A stretch of 64,000 nucleotides of DNA from Chrysogorgia sp. JL179-B06 (Eukaryota; Cnidaria; Anthozoa; Scleralcyonacea; Chrysogorgiidae): assembly GCA_035772405.1 (NCBI GenBank), contig JAYKKM010000225.1:1925501-1989500 (forward strand), in the 5' to 3' direction. The position numbers were made by a program, and so were the translations under genes. The stretch's first letter is position 1, and each line of letters opens with the position of its first letter. Of this stretch, positions 1-10,655 are shown piece by piece. The notes beneath the pieces were generated by a model, which was given only the letters and a program-made list of their open reading frames with translations, did no database searches and was not told the DNA's origin.

Positions 1-975
1 CTATTCTATATGATTTGTTTAAATTTAAATATGTTGTAGAGAATTTAATGCTCTTCCTAACGGTAGTAGTCGCTTAACTCGATCGTGCCTAAGGAAGATT
101 CACGCGAACGTTAAACATGAACGGCGCTTCAAGTATCGAGCAACGGCGCTATAATTGGTATAGTTTATAATTTGTTGTTTCCGACAACTCAGATAAAATT
201 ACTATTTTCTCGGGCGCTATTCTATACGATTTTTTTTAATTTACATATGTTGCACAGAATTTAATGGCCTTTCAAACGGTAGTAGTCGCTTGACTGGCGC
301 GGGCTTAAGAAAGATTCATGCGATCGTTAAACATGATCGACTTTTCATGTTCTCGGGCAACGGCGCTAATTGGTAGGCCGGAATTTGTTATTTCGACCAC
401 TCATATAACATTACTATTTTCTCGCGCGCTATTCTATACGATTTTTTTTAATTTACATATGTTGCACAGAATTTAATGGTCTTTCTAATGGTAGTAGCTT
501 CTTCACTGGCGCGGGCTTAAGAAAGATTCACGTGATCGTTAAACATGACGACCTTTTAGTCTCGGGCAACAGCGCTAATTGGTAGGCCGGAATTTGTTAT
601 TTCCGACTAACTCATATAAAATTACTATTTTCTCGCGCGCTATTCTATACGATTTTTTTAAAGTTACATATGTTGCACAGAATTTAATGGTCTTTCTAAT
701 GGTAGTAGTTTCTTGACTGGCGCGGGCTTAAGAAAGATTCACGTGATCGTTAAACATGACGACCTTTTAGTCTCGGGCAACAGCGCTAATTGGTAGGCCG
801 GAATTTGTTATTTCCGACTAACTCATATAAAATTACTATTTTCTCGCGCGCTATTCTATACGATTTTTTTAAATTTATATATGTTGCACAGAATTTAATG
901 GTCTTTCTAATGGTAGTAGTTCCTTGACTGGCGCGGGCTTAAGAAAGATTGATGCGATCGTTAAACATGACGCCC
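1..975 (+). repeat. ~212-bp tandem array, left inverted arm of a composite element
   Basis: About 4.6 head-to-tail units. The motif GCTATTCTATACGAT recurs at about 217, 429, 640 and 851, a period of 211-212 bp. Each unit also holds an ACATATGTTGCACAGAAT block and a CTTAAGAAAGATTCACGTG block. The first unit is the most diverged and matches the last unit of the inverted copy at 10,656-11,556. The array is therefore the left long terminal inverted repeat of a structure about 11.6 kb long. The window begins inside it, so the true left end is not visible. No coding potential seen. Confidence 0.85.
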
Positions 976-1210
976 TTTTAGGGGCTGTTTATATGGGAAG
1001 CGGGCTGGCCCGGTAAGCGGGATAGCCCGGTAAGCGAGATCTCACTGTATAGTTATTTTCCTCTTGATTATTTCTATTCGTTTATATTTACAAGCGGGCT
1101 AGCCCGGTAGGCGGGATCTCACTTGAATTTGGCGAGATCTCGCTAGGCGGGATGAGAATTTTCCCATGTAAACACTCGTCAGCGGGCTGGCCCGCTTGCC
1201 GGGATGGGTT
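976..1210. repeat. GC-rich inverted-repeat block before the Harbinger gene
   Basis: Contains GCGGGCTGGCCCGG-type palindromes. GCTGTTTATATGGGAA near its left end is mirrored by TTCCCATGTAAACA near 1,153-1,166. It looks like a small MITE or the terminal repeat of the Harbinger element. No matching end was found near 5.5-6 kb, so assignment is uncertain. Confidence 0.4.
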
Positions 1211-1253
1211 TTTTTAAGTGCGCATGCGTCACGGCATGCTTGTTTTCTTCAAG

Positions 1254-2030
1254 ATGGCGGAATTAGTTGAATTGCAAGTGGCCAACACTGCTACAGAAAC
1301 GACAAAAAAGAAGAAAGAGGCGCAGAAGTCACAAAGAAAAAACTTCCGATGGGAAGCTGAGATGATCGAGAACTTGATCGACTGCTTGACGGAGTATAAA
1401 TGTTCAATGGCGTACAAAAATTTGGATTTCGACGCTGATAAGCCAATACAATATAAAGAGCTACGTTTATCCATGGCCGCTATTTATGAGGAAACCGAGT
1501 CATTATTTGGACCAGTTGCACCAACTCATTTGCCAGATGACTTCAAGGAGCTTTCAAAAGAAGAGAAAGCCAAAGCTAAGTTTCAGAAGAAAAAATATAA
1601 AGAGTTGATAACAAGAGGAACAAAACGTATAATGGAAAAAGTCAAAGAGATAAGACAAAACTTCGCCAAAGCTGTTGTCTCTGGTCGTAGGAGTGGCAGT
1701 GGTAAGATTGTGTACGAGTTTTACGAGAAATTGATTTCATTATGGGGTGGATCTGCCAATACCCAGCCTCTTCATTATGGTGTTAGTGGAGACGATTTTG
1801 TGCTGTCTGACAGTGATGCTGATAATGATGAAAGTGTCGGTTGTCCTTCTCATTTTATCCAAAATAATGATAGTGAGAATCCTGATGCAGCTGAGGTATT
1901 AGCAAGTGTATTGGATGAGGACGAGGATCAAGAAAATAATGATGAGGATGATAATGGACGGGAATCAATTGCCACCAACAAACGAAAAGGAAACTGTGTA
2001 CCTCAGTTGATAGACATCACAACAAACTAG
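1254..2030 (+). CDS. Myb/SANT-like DNA-binding protein of a PIF/Harbinger element
   Basis: About 258 residues, single exon. I chose the ATG at 1,254 (context AAGATGGCG, giving MAELVELQ) over ATG 1,224, because the upstream codons look like leader sequence. The protein opens with a lysine-rich stretch. A Trp-containing helical region follows (NFRWEAEMIENLIDCL), typical of the Myb/SANT-like second protein of PIF/Harbinger transposons. Next comes a highly basic KEEKAKAKFQKKKYKE helix, then FYEKLISLWGG, and a very acidic tail rich in D and E. In this superfamily the Myb-like protein helps move the transposase to the nucleus and bind the terminal repeats. It is convergent with the transposase remnant at 5.5-2.1 kb, the usual two-gene layout. 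The reading frame is intact, although its partner is dead. Host domestication is possible but nothing here proves it. Confidence 0.7.
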   Translation: MAELVELQVANTATETTKKKKEAQKSQRKNFRWEAEMIENLIDCLTEYKCSMAYKNLDFDADKPIQYKELRLSMAAIYEETESLFGPVAPTHLPDDFKELSKEEKAKAKFQKKKYKELITRGTKRIMEKVKEIRQNFAKAVVSGRRSGSGKIVYEFYEKLISLWGGSANTQPLHYGVSGDDFVLSDSDADNDESVGCPSHFIQNNDSENPDAAEVLASVLDEDEDQENNDEDDNGRESIATNKRKGNCVPQLIDITTN

Positions 2031-2135
2031 AGGTCAACCGATCATCGGATCGGACATCGGATTTTGCCGATATTTTGCAACATCGGCAAATCATCGGATC
2101 GGTAAAATATCACTCGGTGGCCGATGTTTTTGCCG
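2031..2135. repeat. Cryptic simple repeat of CATCGG/CCGAT words
   Basis: Immediately after the Myb-like stop codon, words such as ATCGGATCGG, GCCGAT and CATCGGC recur in both orientations for about 100 bp. Probably a decayed simple repeat. Confidence 0.6.
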
Positions 2136-2645
2136 ATGTTAAGTTTCTAAATTTTGTCATTTATAAAAAGACAAAAGCTAAAAGATGCAACATTACTCTT
2201 AATAAGGTTCATTTGAAATGTCACCAGATTTTCGTCAATATAAGAATTGGTATTTTCACAAAAGTTGTGCAGTACAAAGCATGCATATACCACTGTTGGG
2301 ATTGATTCAAGTTTTAAATCAATTTTTCTAGTTAGAATAGACCATCTTGCTTTCAGGCATCCAAATGCACACTCAATGGGGTTCCTGGCTGATCTGAGCA
2401 TATTGTTGAAAATTACCTGTTGATTATTGGAACAAGACTCATATTCCTTCATGCAAAAGGGGATAAGGGGATAAGCTGGGTCACCAATGAGGTAATTGGG
2501 TATTTTTTCTCCACCTTGAATAGGAACTTGAAATGCACTTGGTAGTAAATTGTTTCTTAATTTATGGTTAATAGATGAATTGGCAAAAACTTTAGCATCG
2601 TGCACACTTCCTTGCCACATGCATTCAACAGCCATGAATAACCCT

Positions 2646-4880
2646 TTTTAGTAGAAATTGACAGGTGACTATAGAGTTTCTCGTGCCGTGATTGGTCGAG
2701 ATGGACGACCTATTTTGTGTTAGTAGAAACTGACCATGGTCTATTACAAATGCTGCATTCTGATTGGTTACTCAACCGTTGTCTATTCGTGATAGACAAC
2801 GTTTGGGAAACGCGTTCAAAACAATGGCAGAAAACTCTCGTTTTGGGGAGGTTTCACATGAGTTTTCGGATATTTTTTGGAGAATGCATGATTTGTAATA
2901 GTCCACTAATTTGTTTCTACTAAAACAATTAGACAACTCGTCCTCGTTGTCTATGAGCGAATAGTCAACTCAGGCTTCGCCTTCGTTGACTATTCGCTCA
3001 TAGACAACTCGGACTCGTTGTCTAATTGTTAATTAGTATAATTTCTGAGCTTAAACGAGCTCTGATTGGTTGACTGGCCAGTAAATCTGAGACGATAGTC
3101 ACCGCGTAGCGCGGTGACTATCACTTTACTAGATGGTTTTTTTGTTACCAGAGTACCAGACTATATTTATTCGTTCCAGTCCCCTCTCGGAATCATCATT
3201 TTGGTGTATGGTTTCTAAAACATGACGAATTTTTTTTCAAAATGGCGACTAAATTATTATAACTAAAAAATCGTCGAAAAGGCTCAAAAACTTAGCATAA
3301 AGACATTGTATATATCAGATTTCTTTCAAGATAGAACTGTCTAAGGGTAAGGAAGTTGTTTATCGTATAATTATTTGTATTTTTACGTCCGTTTTGATCG
3401 TTAATAGTGTGTTTTTGAAAGCTGTCAGCGTGAAGAAAACATCGAGCATAACACAGTTCAAACTGTCTGTTTAAAACTTCTCAATTGAATATTCAGTTCA
3501 AGCCTGAAATTATACTAAAACAATTAGTCACCTCAGTCTCGGTGATTATCGTTATATTTACCTCGCCGCTTCGCGGCTCGGTAAATATTCAACGATAGTC
3601 ACCTCGACTTCAGTGACTAATTGTTAAATAGTCACCTCGCGCGAGGTGACTATCACATTTTCAGCGATTTAAAAAATGGCGGCTTCTCGATTTATCGATA
3701 TTACGTACGAAAAAGTGACTAAAATTAACGAAAATGCTATTCAAAAACAAACTAAAGAAGCAACCAAATATAGAGTTAAACGATTTCGAGGTAAGATATA
3801 AGAATTTCCCAAATTTCATAGCTAAACTCTTAGTGGTGTCAACGTTACGGCAGTCGGCGACACGATAAAAACAACAAGTAATTTTGTGAAAAAATATTTA
3901 TTTAACAGAATAGTTTGAACAACAAACATTTCAGACAACATTTGAAAGCTTATTAGCATGATTGTTGAAGAGATGAACAAATGCTTTTCGATATTTTACG
4001 ACTCTGCCCGAAAAAAGACGGCAGTTTTTACAAAAAAACAAGTTTGTTGTCAATCCGAGCTGCAGTCTTGACCGTCATCCTCGGCTCCGTACAACAAACA
4101 AATGTCAATCTGTGACAGTATTACTTATTCATTTCAGTGAGGCTAATAAAATACTAAGTTCCTACCTCGAGCTGCTCGTCAGTGAAGGAAAAATAGCGGT
4201 GAAACGGTTCAGGAAAAAAACATTGACAGCCGTGAAACTATATCCAAAAATTGTACGAGACAGAATGCTGATACACAGAATTATCCCCGAGTTTTACTCG
4301 AAACAGCAAGGTTCTGTATCTCCATCTACGTTGGAAATCGGCCAAGAAAAAACAAACCAAATCTGCTGAAAAAGTCATTGCTTCACCTGGTAAAACATGC
4401 TGATTGACAAGGGAACTTCGAGCTGGACAAAAGTGAAGCCGGTTTTGTACATGTACTAACCAAGCAAAAACAAGTTCCGTCTGGATCTTTCAACAGTTGC
4501 TCGTTTATGTTAACTCAATCTTTAACTCAGTCTTACACTTTGTAGTTCTGCTTGATCTGACAGCAAAATCGCTTTTTAAAGCACATTTTGGCCTCCACTT
4601 GCAAGAGTATAACACGTTCGTATGTTGTTCGTTTTAATATTCTGTTGATTACGTAAAATCATGTGATCTCACGATGCGCGACTTCCGGAAATAACAAATA
4701 AAATAATTAAAACATTTCCCCTTGCTTTCTTTCAGTTGTTTCTCTCTGATAGTCACCTGTGAATTTCTACTAAAACAATTAGTCACCTCAGTCTCGGTGA
4801 TTATCGGTGATATTTACCTCGCGGCTCGGTAAATATTCACCGATAATCACCTCGACTTCGGTGACTAATTGTTAAATAGT
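2646..4880. mobile_element. Nested hairpin-rich insertion inside the Harbinger transposase
   Basis: The inner boundaries include a 24-bp inverted pair, TAGTAGAAATT(G/C)ACAGGTGACTAT, at about 2,649-2,672 and 4,749-4,772. Three long perfect-looking hairpins of a common design occur at about 2,926-3,033, 3,513-3,627 and 4,773-4,875. Each begins CTAAAACAATTAG and ends CTAATTGTTA, enclosing GTCACCTC or GACAACTC palindromes. They look like short palindromic MITEs that repeatedly landed in one another. The DNA between them includes the exon-like segment at 3,676. Confidence 0.65.
3676..3790 (+). CDS. Possible first exon, Crypton/ZMYM-type tyrosine-recombinase-related protein
   Basis: ATG in an AAAAATGGCGGC context opens about 38 codons beginning MAASRFIDITYEKV. 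These include ENAIQKQTKEATKYRVKRF and end exactly at a strong splice donor, CGAG|GTAAGATA. The wording NAIxxxTKxATKxxVKxF resembles the N-terminal segment of Crypton-derived recombinase proteins of the ZMYM/QRICH1/KCTD1 type. That is my recollection of the family and not a search result. A weaker similar opening (MAENSRFGEVSHEF) occurs at about 2,824. No downstream exon was recognised, so both may be gene 5' ends captured by non-autonomous elements. Confidence 0.3.
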
Positions 4881-5499
4881 CACACACAGCTTGAACATTC
4901 AGAGAATAATATTGTTTGTAGCTGAAATAATCCTGTGAATTTTCTACGGGGCATCGGATCGGTATGTGTGTACCATCAATACAACCTATGGCTTGTGTCA
5001 TTCCAAATTTGGCCTCAAATTCAGCCACTTTTTTTCTCAAACTGTCCTGGTCCTTTGGAAGATGGAGATATTTTGGGCCAAGGTATTTTGAAATAGCTTT
5101 ACAAACTTCATGTATAACAGTAGAGACAGTGCAGACAGCCACACCAAAGCTGTTAGCAGTCATGCCAAGGGAGCCTGTATCTTTTAAGTAATATAGAGTG
5201 ATTGCTAATTTTTTTTCCGGACTCAAACTTCTGTTATTTGGTGAACCAGGGTGGGGTGATATGTAGGCTCTCAATTCTGTCAGTAGTTGTGTGAAAGCTG
5301 CCCTTGACATACGAAAGTTCTTCTTCCAGACATCTTCAGCTGCAACTCTTGTTAATATGTTTTCCCACCATAAATCAGTACGCCCAGGTTTAAACCAACA
5401 TGAGCGCTTTTTCCGGGCCAAGTACCTCTGTTTATTAAGCCATATATGGTTATATGCTATTTTATCAAGAGCCGGGGGGGGGCAAAAGTTGGAATAAAA

Positions 5500-5865
5500 A
5501 TATTGAATAATGTTAACGTAATTGTGTAAAACGTCTTCATGAAATGCTCATTGCTCATGTATTTAAAACACAATCAGACAGACTGAAAGCTTTGCTTAAT
5601 AAAACATTTGTGGTGTGTTCCACAAGATATTTATATATAACATTAATTGTGATTACGTCTGTTACACGTTTTAGCTTTTCGCCGTTTCTTGGTTCATTTT
5701 TTTATGATTTAAGTAACTGCATATTGGACTTGACTGGATGCCATGTTGTTTCTTGCTATTTATGTAAATTATACTTCACAGTTGTTGAAATGTGATCTGT
5801 ATCATCTATTCAGTCTGTTTGATCGATGTTATTTAATAAATAAACTTGATATTCAATCTCTCTGA
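5500..5865. other. Intergenic; nothing recognised
   Basis: AT-rich flank between the 5' end of the transposase remnant and the GTTCCGG repeat. Short open frames show no recognisable domain. Confidence 0.4.
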
Positions 5866-5869
5866 AAAC

Positions 5870-5992
5870 GACAGAGTTCCGGTTCCGGCCATGCTTTTTT
5901 AATCAGTTCCGGCCGGAACCGGATCTCCGAAAAATCAGAGTTCCGGCCGGAACTACCCGGCCGGAACCGAGTTCCGGTGCACCCAGGGGCGG
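5870..5992. repeat. Palindromic GTTCCGGCCGGAAC cryptic repeat
   Basis: The self-complementary word GTTCCGGCCGGAAC and fragments of it recur through about 120 bp, ending where the hAT-type terminus begins. Its style matches the CATCGG block at 2,031 and the TCCTATAGGA block at 14,320. Confidence 0.65.
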
Positions 5993-6351
5993 ATCTAGAC
6001 CGTAGCAACTGTAGCGCATGCTACAGTCAGATTTTGAGAAAATCATAACTAAATTTAAATTGCAATAACACTTTTCAGACAGCTTCATTTTGCGCGCGAT
6101 ATGCGTCCATTACCATTGATTGTTAACCCGCGATTGGGCATGCTCCTGTCAGTGTCACACCCACGCTTGCCTTGCCTCCCCCAAGAGCCTGCATTGCTCT
6201 TGGCTAGCGCTTGCTCGCATATAATGTCTAGCTACATAGCACAGCATATCCTCACTCTTATAATGACTATAATGATCAATCAACCATTCCTGTTAAAATG
6301 ACGATAATGATCAAATTAAGAGCGTTAATGCTAGAACCCAACACAACAAAG

Positions 6352-6465
6352 ATCCTAACCCTAACCCCCCGCCTAACGGGTTACCTAACCCTAACCCCCC
6401 GCCTAGCAAGTTTTCTAACCCTAACCGCCCGCCTAGCAAGTTTTCTAACCCTAACCCCCGTTGAC
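6352..6465. repeat. Interstitial telomere-like CCCTAA tract
   Basis: CTAACCCTAACC words alternate with CCCGCCTAGCAAGTTTT spacers in about four units of 34 bp. The core is the animal telomere hexamer, but the regular spacer makes this a short minisatellite and not a chromosome end. Confidence 0.7.
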
Positions 6466-6469
6466 TGTA

Positions 6470-7350
6470 GCCAACTGTAGCCCAGAGGAGGTTGGACAGC
6501 AACGCGCAAAGGATCACGGTTAGCGGGCTTGTTTTTCCGCGCGGTTGTCATTTGTGCTTGGACTGTTTGGAAGGTAACATCTCCTGAAGATGGACGCTTT
6601 TGATACTCAAGGATGTCAGGCTGGAATTTTTGCTGAAGAGAGCGTGATATACCTCTATGGTTGCGATTCTGCTTACGAATTCTCTTTCACTATGCGTAGT
6701 TCGCCATTTTAAAGTTTGAACGGGCATTTCTGTCAACATTTTAGTTTTCTAAATTCTGTCTGAAAGACGAAATGTGTGTTTATATTCGAGCGTTTATATA
6801 CAGCGAATGTATATAAAGCAAGTATGTTATTGTGTGTGTATAAGTGTGTTATTAAACGTGTATTATTCAAAGTGAAACAAGTGTATTATTTTTAGTATTT
6901 TCAGATTAAATTGTATTCCTAAATAAAAATGGTAGGAAGTATCTGGACTCTAGTACTCTACTGTAATATAAACATATTCACTTGTACATATTCTGGCTTA
7001 GAAAATGTGTTGATCATGAACAGGTATTGTGATAGTCTTGGTTATAATTGGTATCTAATCATTGTGGTACATCCCAACTGTATAGATGATTTATATGTAG
7101 ATTAGTACCTGTATTTATTAATTAAATGTTGCATAAATGCAGTGTATATGCCAAAAGTAATATTTAATGCACTTTATTAATTTGTTTTGAGATTACATGA
7201 CCAATGATTAATTACCAATCAATTCTGCAAGCAATACTTGCTCTAATCATGTCCTCTATGTATATATTACTTTGTTAACTTGTTACTCTAAAATCCTCTT
7301 TTGAAAATCCTGAAGTGCAGATAATTCCTGCAATGTAAGAGTTGGCACAA
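6470..7350. other. No gene recognised
   Basis: AT-rich DNA inside the hAT-like remnant. Several short frames exist, none with a domain I recognise. Confidence 0.4.
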
Positions 7351-7355
7351 TAATA

Positions 7356-7408
7356 GTATGCACTAGGAATTGAACCTAGTAGCCTTCAAGGCTCCAACCA
7401 TGGCATAC
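7356..7408 (-). other. Truncated tRNA-like fold
   Basis: On the minus strand, GTATGC at one end pairs with GCATAC at the other (6 bp). A perfect T-arm, CTAGG-TTCAATT-CCTAG, precedes the 3' strand, with a B-box-like GGTTCAATTCC. The middle is only about 22 nt (TGGTTGGAGC, then AGCC-TTGAA-GGCT), so there is no normal D plus anticodon arm pair. It is probably a deleted tRNA pseudogene or SINE head. Confidence 0.4.
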
Positions 7409-7419
7409 TGAAAAGGCCT

Positions 7420-9200
7420 TAGCTGCCTTATAGCATGAAAAGCATTCCTGAGATAAGAATAACAATTATCTACAATAATTATGGTAAAGCAACATATACA
7501 AAATGTTGATACCAGATGTTGATATACCAAATGTTGATACTTTACTTACCAGTATACCTTTAGAAAGGCAAGCAAAATTATATTATGTTTGGTATATAGA
7601 TCTAGCAGCAAGTTATAGTAAACTATATAGGCATAACTCATCAGCATAGAAAATAGAAATGGTGTGAGAGGCAGATCAGTACTGCATGCAAAGTAGAACA
7701 ATCCAAAATCTAAAAAGGAACTTCATAAACCCAAACCAAATTTTCCCAAAGCCTACAGCAGGTCTTCGTTTTGGTATTTTTTCCCAGGTGTTTGACAAAT
7801 TAGAGGAGCATGATCCCTTTTTGTGCCATCAGATATATTAATCTATAAGCCTAGAAAAGAAACTAACCTCAAGAAGCAAAAATTCTTATGTTTACATATC
7901 TTCAGATCCTCGAAGACAACCAGATACCATCCCAAAATCCAAATTTAAATATATAAAAATAGCCAAATAACAAACTTCACACGTTTAATATTCTTCTAGA
8001 ACTCAGTTAACATTTACCCTAAGGAATAAAGCTAGGGACTTTCGAAATTCTTAAAAAAAATACATTTTATAGGTGCAATGTCCCCTCAAATACGAGGCGC
8101 CATCTCGGTAAAGGCTGAAAATACTACGACCGATTCAAAGGCGAATAACTTGAAAACGGTCGAGGGGTCAAGGGGGGTCGTTCGGATAGAATCAAAGATT
8201 AGACATTTGTTTAACTCATTATGCAAAAATTAGAGAAATCGAACCATGGGAATTCGAGATTTTTTAGTTTGAATATTGTTGACAAACACGGACTCGGGTC
8301 ATCACGTGGCGACGACACGACCTACATAAATGATCAAAACAAGGTAGAAAAAAGACATCTACCTTACAAAATCCTGCATATATCGATAGTCCAATAATAG
8401 TTTAAACAGTATCGCTGCCTTTTAAAAGGAAAATTTGAATAACAATAGTAAAATATTCGGTATTTCTGCGTCCAATGCAAATTTTTCAGCCGATCAACTT
8501 CGCGCAAACGATGAGAAAATAAAGCAATTTCATTGGTCGAGATATGCACGTGACAGCTGTCCACCCTCCTCTGACTGTAGCCGACGTCATATGCTCGCAG
8601 CTCTTGAATGATGTGATATTTACATGTAGTGCGCTACATTCGTGCAGCTTCAATGGCTCCATTAACAATGTTTTACAACAACTGTTGCCCTATTGAATAC
8701 ATTGGATGTAAAGTTATTCTCCGGAGGAAGAGTCAGATAGACTAATCGTCCTTAAACGGTGTTGTGAGCATGTTATTGTGCGAGAAGTTGGGAAGAAGAA
8801 GGATTATCTGCATGCATGTTCAGTTCCCTCGCAGCCGGTAAGCTCAATCTGTGAATGATCATACTCATGCATAATAATTATATTATTAAATATGTTAATG
8901 AATCTGTGTAAAACAAATGGTTGGTTTACTGCCGAAATATTGTTTAGGGTCTTAGGCCCTAATTTGATTTAGAGAGTATTAATACTTGAATAACTTGAGT
9001 ATTCGATTTGTAAATTACACTGCTAATTACACTGCTAAATTACATGCATTAATATGTCATGTGTATTATAATATTATAACGTAAATAAGTTTCGTTTTGC
9101 GAGTACGACATTTACGATGTCAATACTGTTATGTATGTGAAGTTTGAATTTGAGCATTGCATAAGTGTTGTGAAACCACTTGCTCCTTTGATCTTGTACA
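7420..9200. other. No gene recognised
   Basis: AT-rich interior of the hAT-like remnant. No domain, tRNA or inverted repeat stood out on reading. Confidence 0.4.
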
Positions 9201-9204
9201 TACT

Positions 9205-9549
9205 GTAGAGAACAACAGCAGATGGTAATTGTCTTTACAATGCTTGTTATATTACTCTGTGTGGTAGCGAGTCCCTAGTCATATATGTACCTCTGCTGTC
9301 TTACAAGCATTGAACTGCATATGTAATGCATACTCTCAATTTATACTTCCCACCCATTGGTTGAGCAGCAGTGTATTAATGCATTTACAGATGAAGCAAA
9401 TGCCTTTGCTATGTGTTTGTCTGAAAATGCATGTAATGAATCATTTGACAAGAGAAGATCGATCAAAGGCTGTTGTTGCAGAAGTTTACAATAATGTCCA
9501 TAACTCTCAATTTTCCTCATTTGTATGTCTTCTTTCACTATTAGTGTGA
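9205..9549 (+). pseudogene. Decayed OTU-like cysteine-protease fragment
   Basis: TTADGNCLYNACYITLCG, read from about 9,212, matches the catalytic-Cys segment of OTU domains (DGNCLY/FR). After a frame change, ALNCICNAYSQFI resembles the following OTU helix. Stops and a frameshift break it. OTU domains are often carried by invertebrate DNA transposons, which fits its place inside the hAT-like remnant. Confidence 0.45.
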
Positions 9550-9559
9550 TAAATTAAAC

Positions 9560-10560
9560 TTCCCATTGAATCATACTATCCAATTTCTAAGAGCCAACAA
9601 AGTCCAGATGATATTAACCCTCAAGAATAGGTTGATTCCCTTGCTTTCATGTTCAACTGCACCATTTTGCCAAGAGAAGCAAATGGGATGATATTCAAAT
9701 TGAGCAAATACACCTTTTTATATGCGCATCATTACATATAGACTATCTCAAGACAACAGTAATTCCTACGACTAAAGATCATTATGTTTCCCTTTGCCAG
9801 CCCAAATAATGCCAAATTAATCAATTAGAATTTTTCATTAAGCCATTGTTTAATATATTTATTTAACATCATTTAAGCCATTATTAACTGATTTTGCCCA
9901 ATCCTGACCACAGTTTGCTGCTCTACCAATATGATTTTCAACTGTCAATGTTTTCTGGTCACTATTGTGCTGCTCTACCAACATGATTTTGAACTGTTTC
10001 AATTTGTGCTTCCTACAACCATTACCTTGCTGCTATATGTAACCCTAATACCAACCCTAATCCTAAAACTGACTTGAGTTGATGCTATAATAATTTTACA
10101 GTTAGGATTAGGGATTGGTTTGTATTTCGGTTGTTCATATATCGAGAAAGTGCCTGATTTTTAACTAATTTTGCTTCCTGACCAATATTAGACTGCTGTA
10201 CAGTACAGTACCAACAAATTGTTAAACTGTTTGTGCTTCCTGACCACTACTGTACATTCAACCATGGTAGTGATTTTGCCTTCTTGTGAATGTGATGTCT
10301 TGCAGGGGTTGCATAGTAAATTAATTTTACTGTCTTGTGCAGGAAAATAAATTTATCAACCATCTGCATTGTATAAAATCTTGCTTGAAGTAGTTATTTT
10401 GCTTGTTGTGTTTATTGGAAGTTAACATGCATGTGATAATACTGTTGTTATCATAATTGATTCTTTACTTCTGCTTAAAATTTCAACTTCACATGTTGCA
10501 AAATTACCTAAAAATATATGCTCAAAATGCAGGAAATTGGGTTTCAGAGGTTCTAAAATC
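9560..10560. other. No gene recognised
   Basis: AT-rich DNA. Near 10,035-10,080 and 10,100-10,115 there are short CCCTAA/TTAGGG-like words, too few for a telomeric array. Confidence 0.4.
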
Positions 10561-10655
10561 TGAAATTTTCCGGGGGGGCATCCCCCGTAACCACCTACAT
10601 TTGTACACTTCCGTAATATGCTACAGTCAGATTATGACCTAGATCCGCCCCCGCC

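Larger units (their letters stand above)
2147..5490 (-). pseudogene. PIF/Harbinger (HARBI1-type) DDE transposase, split by an insertion
   Basis: Two blocks read in order on the minus strand. Block 1 (about 5,480-4,884) has no clear ATG; in-frame coding runs back to the C-rich tract near 5,470. It carries the N-terminal helical region, an HTH-like segment (GMTANSFGVAVCTVSTVIHE) and the first catalytic Asp in GCIDGTHIPI, ending at ...QAVCDY. Block 2 (about 2,645-2,147) resumes with KGLFMAVECMWQGSVHDAKV, carries the second Asp in GDPAYPLIPF and the catalytic Glu in NPIECAFGCLKARW, then VLHNFCE. The DDE triad is therefore complete but separated by the 2.2-kb insertion at 2,646-4,880. The insertion falls between the codons for CDY and KGLF, so this copy cannot make transposase. 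The family cuts and pastes with 3-bp TWA-type target duplications. Confidence 0.85.
5994..10655. mobile_element. hAT-like element remnant
   Basis: The left end reads CAGGGGCGGATCTAGA, a typical hAT terminal inverted repeat. Near 10,636-10,651 the inverted partner CTAGATCCGCCCCC is present. Just inside both ends is GCTACAGTCAGATT (about 6,020 and, in the same orientation, 10,620). A TTTTCCGGGGGGGCATCCCCCG block near 10,570 is also common in hAT ends. The right terminus abuts the 212-bp repeat array and shows no matching 8-bp duplication (left flank GGTGCACC), so it is probably truncated or rearranged. No transposase was found inside, only a decayed OTU-like fragment and unrecognised AT-rich DNA. 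Confidence 0.55.

Noticed and set aside
2717..2923. 68-codon frame between hairpins as a gene
   Set aside because: No domain, and it overlaps a hairpin edge; the plausible coding start in that area is in another frame and very short.
6352..6465. Chromosome end or telomere
   Set aside because: Only a few CCCTAA words with regular non-telomeric spacers, inside a transposon remnant.
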